64,000 nucleotides of DNA from Pseudodesulfovibrio sp. JC047 (GCF_010468615.1 NZ_WUEH01000003.1:1-64000); one strand, 5' to 3'. Shown: positions 35,501-45,578, numbered from the stretch's first letter. Translations and numbers: made by a program. The notes: a model not told the origin generated them from the sequence alone.

Positions 35501-38500
35501 CTCCACCAGAAACGGCGCAGAAGGGGCGGTCGATCAGGACGTTGATGTCTATAACGACACCGATACCTCGGACGGTACGGCAGCGCAGGAAGTCATTCTT
35601 CAGGGGCTGTACGGAACACTGACCATCCAGCATGACGGCTCATACGAATACGTGGTGAACAACGAAAATCCCGATGTGGAAGCCCTCAATTATGACGGCA
35701 CCCTCACGGACACATTCTATTACACCGCGCGCAACACCTATGAAGATGGCGTGGAGTCCAACGAAGCCACACTGACCATCACGGTCAACGGCAACAACGA
35801 CGCACCCGTGGCATTCAATGACACGGCGGCTGTCGAGGAACTCGGCGGCGTGCATCTGCTCCCCGACGAAGCCGAACCGTATTCCGACACGGTTTCCGGC
35901 AACATCATCATGGGCGACATGGTCGGCGGCACCCCGGATACGGATGTCGATGATATCGACGCTGTTTTCGAACCCGGCCAGACACCGCAGGGCATCTTTG
36001 TCTCGCATGTCTCCACCAGAAACGGTGCAGAAGGGGCGGTCGATCAGGACGTTGATGTCTATAACGACACCGATACCTCGGACGGTACGGCAGCGCAGGA
36101 AGTCATTCTTCAGGGGCTGTACGGAACACTGACCATCCAGCATGACGGCTCATACGAATACGTGGTGAACAACGAAAATCCCGATGTGGAAGCCCTCAAT
36201 TATGACGGCACCCTCACGGACACATTCTATTACACCGCGCGCAACACCTATGAAGATGGCGTGGAGTCCAACGAAGCCACGCTGACCATCACGGTCAACG
36301 GCAACAACGACGCGCCCGTGGCCTATAACGACGCCAATTCCATCATCGAATACGGTGCGTCCCAGCTCAATGACGGCATTGACATGCTGGCCGCAAGTAC
36401 CATTACCGGCAATGTCGTTGGCGGCGATGCGTTCGGCGGTGTGGCCGACACGGACGTGGATGACACCCAGATATTCGTCTCCGACATCTCCACCAAGGAT
36501 GATGGCGGAAGCGTGCTGGAAACGATCAACGTGTACGACGACACTGACACCTCGGACGGGACCTCGGCACAGCAGGTGGTCATTGACGGTGAATACGGCA
36601 CCCTGACCATCCAGGCCGACGGCAGTTACACTTACGTCCTTGATAATGACAATGACGCAGTGGACGCGCTGAATGTGGATGACAGTGTCACGGAAACATT
36701 CTACTACACCGCACGCAACAGCTACGGTGACTCCGTTGAAAGCAACGAGGCCGAACTCAACATCACCATCTTCGGCAACAACGACAATCCCACCGTTCGC
36801 ATCACGCGGCCCAACCGGCCTGACGGTGAGTTTGTTGAAGACGGTGCCCACGAAATCGGCTCCGGTGCCGTGGACATCCTCGGCAGACACGGAGTGCAGC
36901 TCTCCGACGTGGACAACATCGGGGCGGAACTCTCTGTCACCGTGACACAGGATGTCCGGTTCGACGGCGACGTGCTCGGCTTTGATGTCCTGCGCGCCAA
37001 CGGAAACCCCCATCCGCGTATCCAGACCATTGACGGCGACGACTCCGACGGCATCACGGTCTTCCAGTTCAGGGGTGTGCTTGTCACCATCGACAACAAC
37101 ACCGGATCGGTCGTCATGGAAGCGGCCGACGGACGCACGCCCGGATTCAATCAATTCGAACGCGCCATGCAGCGGATCACGTTTGAAATAGACAGCGAAG
37201 ACGACACCCCGAACACCACGGATCGCGACTTCACGGTCACGGTCAGGGACGACAACTCGAACCCGACTGATCCATACGACATCGATGGTCAGGGCACCAT
37301 GAGCGACGAAGGCGAGGCCTCCACGACCTTCACCCTGCATGTGATTGCGGCCAACGATACACCAGTCGCCGAAGACGACGGCATCTTCCAGGTCACCGAA
37401 CTGAGTGACGTGACCGATGGAAGCAGCAGCCATCTCTTTGACGGATTGCTTCCCGCCATTCTGGGCGATCTCTCGGACTTCGAACCGGGTGACCTGCCCT
37501 CCAACGTGTCCGCAGGAAACGTTCTGGATAACGATTGGGACCCGGACCAGTTTGCCTATGGTGAAACAGGTGCTCCGGATACCGAAAACAATGCCAACGA
37601 CCTCACAGACTTGCAGGTTATCGGTCTCTCAGTTGACGGCGATACCTTCCTGCCCGTGGGCGACTCGCTGAGTGACGGCGTTTTCGTCCAGGGTGTTTAC
37701 GGACGCCTCTACATGGATGACGAAGGCAACTTCCGATACATTGCGGATACTGAAGCGACAAACGCGCTTGCTGAGGGTGTCACCGCCACGGAAAGTTTCA
37801 CCTATCTGCTTACGGATGGTGACGACTTCCTGTCCACCGACCCCAATGCGTACAATGATCCGGACACGGACACCGCAACAGTGACCTTCCAGGTGACCGG
37901 CAGCAATGACATGGCCACCATTATCGCCGAACCTGGCGCGGATCAGGGAACGGTGACAGAAATCCAATGGATTGAAACACCTGTTGACCCCAATGACCCG
38001 TCTACCTGGGCCAGTGGCACTGACGCTCCGGATGACTTCACGGACAGCGACGAAACCGTGCTCGACGAGTTCGGCAACATCGTGGTCCAACCGGCTGCCG
38101 AAATGTTGGAAACCGGCGGACAGTTGTCCGTGGACGACCCGGATGTCAACCCGACCGATCCGGCGACCTTCACCAACCTGGCTGGCAATCCTGTCCAGAT
38201 TGATATCGAGGACACCTTCCAGCCGGCCACGGAAAACACGGCCAATGGCGGCACATTCTCCATCAACGAACTTGGCGAATGGACCTATGAAATCGACAAC
38301 ACCCTGTCTGTGGTCCAGGAAATGGATGACGGCGAGTCCTTTACCGAGACCTTTGAGGTCACGTCCTATGACGGCACGGACAGCCACACCATCACCGTGA
38401 CCGTGGAAGGGTCCAATGACGCGCCCGTCATCACCAGCATCACCGCCCCGATTGCTGACTTCGAAAATGGTTCCGAGGGATGGGAAGTCATCACCTGGAC

Positions 38501-41500
38501 CGGCGTCGAAGACGCACCCGTGACGGAAACAGACGGTATCATGACCGACTTCATGGGGCGTTTCGGCAACCTCTCCGGCACATCGGATGCCTTCAAGGAC
38601 TTCCCGGTGGCCGATCAGGCCGATTCCGTCACCCTTGAATTCGATCTCTATGAAATCGACTCCTGGGACGGCGAATGGTTCGGCGTCTCGGTCAATGGTG
38701 AAACCGCGATGTTCCCACTGCACCACGGTTCTCCTGACGGCCCGATTCCCGGCGGTCCCGCATACGTGACTCCGGGCATCACCCTGACCGTGACTCCGGT
38801 CACCCCGGACGGACAGGACCTCGGCTTCCGTGGTTGGTCCGACCAGATTCACCATGTCACCATTACCATTGATGATCCCGGACAGAATCTGTCCGTGGGT
38901 TTCCTCAACACCCTGAACCAGAGCGTGATTGACGAGGCCTATGGCATCGACAATATATCCGTGGCCTCCTACGACGCGGACGGTCTGCCCATGTTCTCGG
39001 TCATCGAGAACACCCCCGGCGACACGGCTGTCGCACAACTCGGCTCCGAAGATGTGGAAGGACACGCTGTCCATTACGTCATCGATGGAGTCGAACTCGA
39101 CGGCGTGGCCGTTGACCCGGCCCTGTTCCGCATGGACGGCGACACACTGATCGCGGTCGGCGGCGAAGAAGGGTTCGACTATGAAGACGGTGGCGAATAT
39201 GTTGTCACGGTTTCACCAGTCGATTCCTCCGGCGCGGTTGGACAGGACGTCCAGATCACCGTGACCGTCGGCAATGTGAATGAAGCGCCCACCGGCGAAG
39301 ACTTCACCATGACCGTCGGTCTGGAAGGTGCTCCTGTTCCGTTCCTCGGCGAAGACGATGTGGTGTCCGGCGACGATCATGTGACCGACCCGGAAGATCC
39401 GTCATACACCGGCCAGGAACTGGATATCATGATCACCGATCTGCCCGACAACGGCCAGCTCGTCTACGGTCCGACACAGACACCGGTCACTCAGGCCGAT
39501 GTGGACAACGAAACGCAGTTCGACCTCAATCAGCTCTCGTACATCCCGGACGGGGAAGCCATTGACGGCGTTCTCCTCGGTTCCCGGGTCGCGAGTGACG
39601 CGGACCTGAGTCGATGGGGGACCGAACAAGGCGATGGATCGTATGAATTGACACTCGACGGCGTGACCGTCACCACCAGTGTGACACGCGACGGCGATCC
39701 AGCCGAACTCACCCAATACAACCAGGAAGCCGGCCATATCGGCTTCGGTATCGGCGATGAAACAGGCAACGGTCTCAACGGCACGACTGACGATGTCCTG
39801 ACCGTGTCCTTCAACGGCGCGGAAGTCTCCTATGCGGAAATCGGCTTTGACGGACTTGGCGGGTACTTCAACCCCGGCAGTTCTCAGCAGGCATTCGCCA
39901 CCTGGACCGCATACGATGCGGACGGTGCCGTGGTTGCCAGCGGCGAAGTCAACAATTCCGGCGGAGACATCTTCGAAGCCTTTGTGCTCGATGCCAGTCA
40001 GCTGGGCGAAGGCAACACCTTCTCCTCCATCGAATTCAGTACCGTTGAGTACGGTGCGCAAAATGGTGCCAACTGGGAACTCCGCTACATCGATGCCGAG
40101 TTCACCAACACCGACACCTTCGATTACATTCCCATCGATTCCGGTCTGCCCGGAACAGACGGCGAACTGGTCGATCCTGCCGGTTCATCTACTGTAACCA
40201 TCAAGATTCTGCCCGACGCGCCCGTGGATCAGGACCCAACCGCTGTCGCTGACAGCCAATCCGTGTACGAACCTGACACAGGTTCCTTCGCCGGAATGGC
40301 AAGCGTCACGGCCAATGTCCTCGACAACGACCTCGACCCGGATACCACCGCAGGTGAAATGTCCCTCACGCAGGTTGAATTCGACGGCACCACCTACGAC
40401 TTCACCGGTGCAGATCCGCTCACCATCACGGGTGCCCATGGCACGCTGGTCATAGGATCGGACGGCAATTACACCTATACCGCCACAGACGAGACACTGC
40501 CCGAGGGCGTGAATCCGACTGAAACCTTCAGCTACACCATGACCGATGGCGATACCGTGGACAACGATCCTGTTGCCCAGACCGCCAACCTGGTCATCGA
40601 AGTCAAGGGATTGAACGACGCTCCTGTCGCACTTGACGACGCCTATCAGGCCGACGAAGTGAATGACGGCGGTATCGTGACCCTCGGCAATGTGGGCGAT
40701 GGTTCCGGTGGCGGCGATGACTATGACCCGGATACCGGCGAGACGGTCCCCGGGACAACTCCTGACGCCATCACCTCATTCAGCGTCGTGGGCGACCTCC
40801 CGGACGGCGTCACCCTGACACCGACCGGCGATGTCCAGTTCGATCAGAACAATCCCGCCTATGACCATCTGGGTGAAGGCGAGACCATGGACATCTCCTT
40901 CCAATACGTTGCCAATGACGGCGACGATGACTCCAACGTTGCGACCGTCACCATCACGGTGAACGGCGACAACGACCCGCCCGTCGCGGTCAATGACTTC
41001 GGCGAGGCTTCCGGCCACTTCATTCCCGTCGAGCCGCTCCCGGACGGCACCCCGCCGTACACCTTCTCCGCCAATGTGGGCGACGTGTACCAGTGGGCGA
41101 CCGGTGGCATCACGCATACGGGTATCAAGACAGCCGGTGAAGGCAACAGCATCGGTGACAGGGCCGTTGACAACCAGGGACCGGATGAGGCCCTGACCAT
41201 CAACTTCGTCCAAAACCAGTCCGCTGTTGAATTCGACATTCTGACCCATGGCACCAGTGATCCGGTCTTTGAAGCGCAGAGTGGCACCACCACCCTGACC
41301 ACGGACACTTCGCAACCCACGTACCTCATCGTCACTCCCGGTACCGGCAACAGCTATACCGTGACGACCAACGATGGTACGCCCTTTGACAGCCTGACGC
41401 TGTCGCCCGAGACCGAAAGTGATCGGTTCTCGCTCAAGGGTGATATCGCTCTGACTCCGGTCACAACCGGCGTCGGCGACCTGCCCATCGTGGAAGGCAA

Positions 41501-44500
41501 CGTGCTTGCCAATGACTGGGATGTTGAAGACATCGATTACCCCGAGGGTGACAACCCTGCTACCCCGGAACTCGAAGGGACCACGGAATTAGTGGTGACC
41601 GGCATCGCGACTGGCGATCTGGACAACCTCCCGGATTACACCGGCATTGACTTCACCCCCGACTCCGGCACCTTCAGTACGACTGATGACAGCCAGGGTG
41701 CCTTTATTCAAGGGACCCATGGAGTCTTGGAAATCGGTGCTAACGGAGCATACACCTATACCCCGAATCCGGACCAGACAGGTGAAATATCCGAAACATT
41801 CACCTATCAGATCACGGATACGGACGGCGGCGTGGATTACGGTCTGCTCAACGTCAGTGTGACGATCGAAAACGCGGCCCCAGTGGCTGGCGACGATATG
41901 CAGGACGTGCCGGAAGGGACCGCCACCACACTCGATGTGCTGACAAACGATTCCGACCCGGACGGCGATCCGCTCTCCATCGAATCCTTCGATGCAGTTG
42001 CCACGGCCAATGCCGACGGTTCGGGCGGCACTGTTGGAACCGTCTCGGAAGTCAACGGCCAATTGGTCTTCACTCCCGAAGATGGCTACACCGGACCGGC
42101 GCACTTCTCCTACTCCGTCACGGACGGCGGATTGTCAGACAACGCGCAGGTCACACTCAACGTCTTCTCGACCAACGACGATCCAGTGGCTGTTGATGAC
42201 CTGTACGATATCGATCTCAACAGCGACACCTATGGGTTCAACGTGGTCACCGAAGGCGGGACCAACTTCGAGACAAACCCGGTCAACTATCTGTTGATCG
42301 TGGACACCTCAGGGTCCATGAGAACCAACAACAGGATGGGCGAAGCCAAGGCCGCGCTTAACGAAATGTTGGAAAGCCTCCAGGAACAGGTCACCATGAG
42401 CGGCGGCTCGATCAAGGTCGGACTCATCGACTTCGACGGCAACACCGTCACGCGCACCTTCACGTTGACAGACGATCCGAGCACCACGGAATACCAGGGT
42501 GCCCGCAACTTCGTGAACTCCTTCAACGCGAGTGGTTCCACTGATTACGAAGACGCCCTGAGTGCTGCCAATACCTGGGTAGCCAATGAAGGCAACGGCA
42601 TCGAGACCCATGCCATCTTCATGTCGGATGGTCGGCCCAACAACACCGGCAACTGGCAGGATGAGCTGGCGACGCTGCACGGTGACGCCGAAGTCATCGG
42701 TGTCGGTATCCAGATGGGCACCTCCAACATGCAGTACATCAACCAGATCAATGAAGTCGGTGACGGCATCGACCTCGACGACCCGGCTGATCTGAACAGC
42801 CTGTTGCAGAACATCCTGACCGAAACCAGTACCGCAGGCACCACAGCCACAGGCAATGTGCTTGATAACGATTCCGATCCGGACCCGTCCGACGCCCTGA
42901 CAGTCGTTGGCATCGCGCTCGGTGACGAATCCAGTCACGATCCGTTCACTCAGCTCACCGACACGGCCAGCGACGACGCTGACACCTCCGTGATAGTCGG
43001 CACGTATGGAACACTCACCATCAACGCGGACGGCACGTATGAATACGACCCGGATCAGCCGCAGGCCGATGCATTGGGCATTGGTGAGACCGGCACCGAG
43101 GCATTCACCTACCAGATCAGCGATGGCCAGGGTGGCTTCGATGAAGCGACCATCAGCTTCCTGATCAACGGTGCGGACGACGCGCCCGTGGCCGTCAATG
43201 ACGTCTACGCGGGCATGGAGTTCACTCCGGGGTACTGGCAGACCTCAACGGAATCCACCGACACCGTCGATATGACCTTTGACGGGACCTTCTCCAATGG
43301 AGAATACAACGGAGCGGGCTTCACGATCAGTGCCGACGGCTGGGGCATCATGCCTATCAATGTCGTCAAGCTCCCGGGCGGCGACGGTCTGGGTGTCATC
43401 AACACCAATGAACCAGGTGGTGATTCTGATCCCAACATGGACGGCTGGATATACGAGACCATGATCATCGACTTTGACGAGGCTCAATCCACAGTGACCC
43501 TCTCGCTTGGTGATCTTGATCCCAGCGACATCCCCACGTTCTCGGTGACGGGTGGCTCCGGCTCCTTTGCCAACGGCGTCTTCACTGCCACCGGCTCCAT
43601 CACGAGTGTCGAGATTCAGACACATCACAATCTGCTGAACTCCTTCCACCTCGATTCACTGAGTTCCAACCGAACCGCCACCAGCACGGTCTGGATCGCG
43701 GCAGCGCTGATACCGGGAGGCATGTCTGGAAACGTCCTCTTGAACGACTTCGATGCGGAAGACGTTGACCATGTCGAAACCTCCGGTGCCAATACGGACC
43801 TCGTGGTCCTCGGCGCCACTGGAACAGACGGCTATGTCTCCCTGGCCGACACCACCAGCGATACGGCTGATACAGGCTCGATTCAAGGTGAATACGGAAC
43901 CCTGACGCTCAATACGGATGGGTCATTCCAGTACACCGCAGACCCAACTCTGGTCGATCAGATGAACGGTCCCGGTGTGGAAACCTTCGAATACCAGATC
44001 GCCGACACCGATGGCATGACCAGCACGGCGACATTGGAATTCCCGATCACCCAGGCCGGTGATAACTCGGTCATTGTCGGCACAGCCAGCAATGACACCC
44101 TGTTCGGCGATGACACTGACAACGTGATCTTCGGCCTGGCCGGAGACGACGAAATCTATGTCAGCGGGGGCGACGACATCGTCACTCTGGGCGATGGAGC
44201 CGACACCATCACCATTGACCCGGCCTACATCGGCGACGATGGCACACTGGAAGTCACGGACTTCGACATCACGCACGGCGACCAGCTCGATCTCAACGCA
44301 CTTGGCGACCGCAGTCTGATGATCACATCGGATTCCGGCAGCAGCGACCTCGTTCTGACTCTTGAGGACGTCTCTGGTAGCAATGATATCGTGATCACCT
44401 TGAACGGCGTGGTCTCCAGCCACGACGGCATCAGTGCCAATGTCGATCTTGCAACTGACAATGTGAACGATGTGATCCAGCAGATCATCGACTCACCCGA

Positions 44501-44510
44501 CCAATTCTAA
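32577..44510 (+). CDS. Giant LapA-like type I secreted adhesin
   Basis: 3977 residues, acidic, no Sec signal. Order: an N-terminal retention-type domain (1-95) and a Gly/Asp linker with TAAD at 105-108, close to where LapG cuts LapA; VCBS-type beta domains; a NIDO domain (about 398-593; DIYVSTNGLISFG); further VCBS repeats including two almost identical 170-residue units (909-1248); cadherin- and lectin-like beta-sandwich domains in the middle; a von Willebrand A domain (about 3234-3415; MIDAS DTSGSM and MSDGRPNNT); and a C-terminal RTX segment (GLAGDDEIYVSGGDD) with the secretion signal. The matching ABC exporter, adaptor, TolC and LapG-type protease are all in this window. It is expected to hold cells to surfaces and be released by proteolysis. 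Confidence 0.92.
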   Translation: MADSTTQMLQVSLPGAGQTQTYQLTPDTPVRFDFDIAEAVFTGNNGNLEIALEGGGTVILQDYQSLADAGSLPTFEMMDGEQVAGDVYLFAFSETADGEETELETAADGATGGSGAGQYSDDPGQLGDGLDALGGQGEVYAQTSLDELPGVDENTLPVTNDDFDDITETGDVDFDPASHVLRPGDEGYAGAESEGDFFAIGTEGDGFVLDIPDDGNPGEGTINGNLIANDFDADPANPNESLRMNTIDYDGVDSAGENPGPVEIPPEGQTVEGLYGTLFIEPTGEYTYTLNEELADRLEEGETFEEVFDYNIVDPIGGVSNTSQLTVTVFGSNDAPYAVADTNIEAIEQGDSTGYQYPDGYPVSGEEDEGSAAQMVLEPGSDLVDPTPGVEGYGTEILTGEDDEALQLDLSAVFTNGLNFYGTNYDAATDIYVSTNGLISFGHENTSYLADGIADYTDGPLIAIQYDDFSLDPSDTGFLEGGKMYSHVDTENGIVTITWEGVGSYDTPDISQGETGNFVQIRLHDLGNGDFGIEYRYDDVTWQSGYDDSDPTAGWTAGDGSHFGLVMGSGTGDFVNVEDTSNVGQSGVYAWEVRDGQIGAELHDYTVAVGATGNVLINDSDVDDNDLVNEPGEETDLFVMGLYAHFLESDNQIDFPLVEDTFDGEIDPNIDPTAQTTFTVQGQYGSLTVNADGTYIYTLDNDAENTDLEGLNYENPGTDQFTYAVMDDSGAMHYANLTFTVNGANDAPVAYSDANAVQEFGDRFTLPGSESEPYTDTVSGNVIAGDAEGGVADTDADDTAIFVSRVYTKGEGDSVTEEHDVYNDTDTSDGTAAQEVILQGLYGTLTISADGSYEYVVDNENPEVDALNYDGTLTDTFYYTARNTYEDGVESNEVTLTITVNGNNDAPVAFNDTAAVEELGGVHLFPDEAEPYSDTVSGNIIMGDMVGGTPDTDVDDIDAVFEPGQTPQGIFVSHVSTRNGAEGAVDQDVDVYNDTDTSDGTAAQEVILQGLYGTLTIQHDGSYEYVVNNENPDVEALNYDGTLTDTFYYTARNTYEDGVESNEATLTITVNGNNDAPVAFNDTAAVEELGGVHLLPDEAEPYSDTVSGNIIMGDMVGGTPDTDVDDIDAVFEPGQTPQGIFVSHVSTRNGAEGAVDQDVDVYNDTDTSDGTAAQEVILQGLYGTLTIQHDGSYEYVVNNENPDVEALNYDGTLTDTFYYTARNTYEDGVESNEATLTITVNGNNDAPVAYNDANSIIEYGASQLNDGIDMLAASTITGNVVGGDAFGGVADTDVDDTQIFVSDISTKDDGGSVLETINVYDDTDTSDGTSAQQVVIDGEYGTLTIQADGSYTYVLDNDNDAVDALNVDDSVTETFYYTARNSYGDSVESNEAELNITIFGNNDNPTVRITRPNRPDGEFVEDGAHEIGSGAVDILGRHGVQLSDVDNIGAELSVTVTQDVRFDGDVLGFDVLRANGNPHPRIQTIDGDDSDGITVFQFRGVLVTIDNNTGSVVMEAADGRTPGFNQFERAMQRITFEIDSEDDTPNTTDRDFTVTVRDDNSNPTDPYDIDGQGTMSDEGEASTTFTLHVIAANDTPVAEDDGIFQVTELSDVTDGSSSHLFDGLLPAILGDLSDFEPGDLPSNVSAGNVLDNDWDPDQFAYGETGAPDTENNANDLTDLQVIGLSVDGDTFLPVGDSLSDGVFVQGVYGRLYMDDEGNFRYIADTEATNALAEGVTATESFTYLLTDGDDFLSTDPNAYNDPDTDTATVTFQVTGSNDMATIIAEPGADQGTVTEIQWIETPVDPNDPSTWASGTDAPDDFTDSDETVLDEFGNIVVQPAAEMLETGGQLSVDDPDVNPTDPATFTNLAGNPVQIDIEDTFQPATENTANGGTFSINELGEWTYEIDNTLSVVQEMDDGESFTETFEVTSYDGTDSHTITVTVEGSNDAPVITSITAPIADFENGSEGWEVITWTGVEDAPVTETDGIMTDFMGRFGNLSGTSDAFKDFPVADQADSVTLEFDLYEIDSWDGEWFGVSVNGETAMFPLHHGSPDGPIPGGPAYVTPGITLTVTPVTPDGQDLGFRGWSDQIHHVTITIDDPGQNLSVGFLNTLNQSVIDEAYGIDNISVASYDADGLPMFSVIENTPGDTAVAQLGSEDVEGHAVHYVIDGVELDGVAVDPALFRMDGDTLIAVGGEEGFDYEDGGEYVVTVSPVDSSGAVGQDVQITVTVGNVNEAPTGEDFTMTVGLEGAPVPFLGEDDVVSGDDHVTDPEDPSYTGQELDIMITDLPDNGQLVYGPTQTPVTQADVDNETQFDLNQLSYIPDGEAIDGVLLGSRVASDADLSRWGTEQGDGSYELTLDGVTVTTSVTRDGDPAELTQYNQEAGHIGFGIGDETGNGLNGTTDDVLTVSFNGAEVSYAEIGFDGLGGYFNPGSSQQAFATWTAYDADGAVVASGEVNNSGGDIFEAFVLDASQLGEGNTFSSIEFSTVEYGAQNGANWELRYIDAEFTNTDTFDYIPIDSGLPGTDGELVDPAGSSTVTIKILPDAPVDQDPTAVADSQSVYEPDTGSFAGMASVTANVLDNDLDPDTTAGEMSLTQVEFDGTTYDFTGADPLTITGAHGTLVIGSDGNYTYTATDETLPEGVNPTETFSYTMTDGDTVDNDPVAQTANLVIEVKGLNDAPVALDDAYQADEVNDGGIVTLGNVGDGSGGGDDYDPDTGETVPGTTPDAITSFSVVGDLPDGVTLTPTGDVQFDQNNPAYDHLGEGETMDISFQYVANDGDDDSNVATVTITVNGDNDPPVAVNDFGEASGHFIPVEPLPDGTPPYTFSANVGDVYQWATGGITHTGIKTAGEGNSIGDRAVDNQGPDEALTINFVQNQSAVEFDILTHGTSDPVFEAQSGTTTLTTDTSQPTYLIVTPGTGNSYTVTTNDGTPFDSLTLSPETESDRFSLKGDIALTPVTTGVGDLPIVEGNVLANDWDVEDIDYPEGDNPATPELEGTTELVVTGIATGDLDNLPDYTGIDFTPDSGTFSTTDDSQGAFIQGTHGVLEIGANGAYTYTPNPDQTGEISETFTYQITDTDGGVDYGLLNVSVTIENAAPVAGDDMQDVPEGTATTLDVLTNDSDPDGDPLSIESFDAVATANADGSGGTVGTVSEVNGQLVFTPEDGYTGPAHFSYSVTDGGLSDNAQVTLNVFSTNDDPVAVDDLYDIDLNSDTYGFNVVTEGGTNFETNPVNYLLIVDTSGSMRTNNRMGEAKAALNEMLESLQEQVTMSGGSIKVGLIDFDGNTVTRTFTLTDDPSTTEYQGARNFVNSFNASGSTDYEDALSAANTWVANEGNGIETHAIFMSDGRPNNTGNWQDELATLHGDAEVIGVGIQMGTSNMQYINQINEVGDGIDLDDPADLNSLLQNILTETSTAGTTATGNVLDNDSDPDPSDALTVVGIALGDESSHDPFTQLTDTASDDADTSVIVGTYGTLTINADGTYEYDPDQPQADALGIGETGTEAFTYQISDGQGGFDEATISFLINGADDAPVAVNDVYAGMEFTPGYWQTSTESTDTVDMTFDGTFSNGEYNGAGFTISADGWGIMPINVVKLPGGDGLGVINTNEPGGDSDPNMDGWIYETMIIDFDEAQSTVTLSLGDLDPSDIPTFSVTGGSGSFANGVFTATGSITSVEIQTHHNLLNSFHLDSLSSNRTATSTVWIAAALIPGGMSGNVLLNDFDAEDVDHVETSGANTDLVVLGATGTDGYVSLADTTSDTADTGSIQGEYGTLTLNTDGSFQYTADPTLVDQMNGPGVETFEYQIADTDGMTSTATLEFPITQAGDNSVIVGTASNDTLFGDDTDNVIFGLAGDDEIYVSGGDDIVTLGDGADTITIDPAYIGDDGTLEVTDFDITHGDQLDLNALGDRSLMITSDSGSSDLVLTLEDVSGSNDIVITLNGVVSSHDGISANVDLATDNVNDVIQQIIDSPDQF
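35301..36320 (+). repeat. Two near-identical 510-bp tandem repeats in the adhesin gene
   Basis: Unit 1 is 35301-35810 and unit 2 is 35811-36320; they differ at only a handful of bases. Each encodes one 170-residue VCBS-like domain beginning FNDTAAVEELGGVHL. A diverged copy precedes them (from about 34807) and another follows. The near-identity points to a recent duplication or ongoing gene conversion. Confidence 0.93.
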
Positions 44511-44521
44511 CGCAGAAACCC

Positions 44522-44558
44522 CGCCTCCGGCCTGACACATCAGGCCGGAGGCGATTTT
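44522..44558 (+). terminator. Strong hairpin after the adhesin gene
   Basis: CGCCTCCGGCCTGA-CACA-TCAGGCCGGAGGCG is a perfect 14-bp stem with a four-base loop followed by ATTTT. It lies 11 bases after the adhesin stop and 40 bases before the next ATG, so it probably attenuates rather than fully stops transcription into the companion gene, or protects the adhesin mRNA 3' end. Confidence 0.8.
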
Positions 44559-44576
44559 CCTGGCTAGCACGAGAAT

Positions 44577-44593
44577 TCTCCTTGCGAAGGAGA
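44577..44593 (+). promoter_or_regulatory. Hairpin that buries the ribosome binding site of the 261-aa gene
   Basis: TCTCCTT-GCG-AAGGAGA is a perfect seven-base-pair hairpin. The 3' arm contains AAGGAG, the Shine-Dalgarno six bases before the ATG at 44599. Folding would block translation initiation unless it is opened by a protein, temperature or a coupled ribosome. Confidence 0.7.
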
Positions 44594-44598
44594 GCATT

Positions 44599-45384
44599 AT
44601 GACTGACGATACTTCAATGCAAAAGACGACGATGCTCGGTACATACACTCTCGACGGAGATGTACCGGTCGAACCGGAAATTGTCCTTGCCAACTGTACT
44701 GATACGGCCATGCTCGGCCAGCTTGTTTCCGTTTTCCAGGACACCCCGGACATTCGGTTCTTTCTCATTGCCAATGTATCGGAAGATGCCGTTGACTTCT
44801 CAAGCGACCTGCATTTTCTCAAAGACGACGGGAACTGGGTGCTGGCCAATGAAAATTCACTCCTCACCGTACTTTTTGACACCGCGCACTTCAATCAACA
44901 TGGCACTCAGGAAACATTCAGTCTTATACAGGAAAATGATGGAGCCTGGTCAATCGTTACCGACGACATCGTGGACATGGCAGACACATCTTCCACCAGT
45001 CATCTCCTTGTCGATCTGGAAGAAGACACCCTGTTGACCACTGTCTCGCTCGACGAGACAGACTCGGATCAAGACAGTTTCTTCATTGATCCTTCCGTCC
45101 TGGAACACGGGGAAAACGAGATCATCGTGTCCAATTTCACCGTGGGCAGCCACACTCTGGAATTCCCCGAAGGCATGTCCGTCAAAGATGTTATCGTGGA
45201 TACAAAACATGACCTGACCGAAGTCATTGTCAGTCAAAACGACACGGACACAGACGATATCGTCGTCAAACTGCTTGGCGTCTCACAGCCAGACCTCCCC
45301 ATGCATGACTATGGTCTCGACACCGACTCCACAACGGACGATCTCATCAATCACCTGATACAGTCCGGCATGAACACCGACTGA
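44599..45384 (+). CDS. Acidic companion protein with adhesin-like C-terminus, probable type I substrate
   Basis: A 261-residue acidic protein without Sec signal or membrane helix. The last 90 residues align by eye with the adhesin end: NEIIVSNFTVGSHTLEF with LEVTDFDITHGDQLDL, DIVVKLLGV with DIVITLNGV, and DDLINHLIQSG with NDVIQQIIDSP. That suggests the same C-terminal type I secretion signal. It sits between the adhesin and the TolC gene. It could be a secreted co-factor, matrix protein or export regulator. I do not know the family of the N-terminal 170 residues. Confidence 0.65.
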   Translation: MTDDTSMQKTTMLGTYTLDGDVPVEPEIVLANCTDTAMLGQLVSVFQDTPDIRFFLIANVSEDAVDFSSDLHFLKDDGNWVLANENSLLTVLFDTAHFNQHGTQETFSLIQENDGAWSIVTDDIVDMADTSSTSHLLVDLEEDTLLTTVSLDETDSDQDSFFIDPSVLEHGENEIIVSNFTVGSHTLEFPEGMSVKDVIVDTKHDLTEVIVSQNDTDTDDIVVKLLGVSQPDLPMHDYGLDTDSTTDDLINHLIQSGMNTD

Positions 45385-45578
45385 CTATCTGTTTCTGCCA
45401 TTCTCTCAATGCACAATCTGCAAAAAACATCCTGCTTTTTCCTCTGAGAACAATTCCTGCCTGCCAACAAAACCGGGAGAAAATCCCGGGTAAATACGTT
45501 GCGTCGAATTAAAAGATTTCAATAGATTCAAAGCAGTTGAACAAGAATAACACCAAGGACCTATTCATAGCAAACGCC

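Noticed and set aside
35301-36320. CRISPR-like repetition
   Set aside because: The repeats are 510-bp coding units of an adhesin without spacers. No CRISPR array or cas gene is seen in the window.
36150-37433. Long antisense frames within the adhesin gene (for example 427 and 481 residues)
   Set aside because: They mirror the codon bias of the repetitive GC-rich adhesin and contain no recognisable motif or ribosome binding site.
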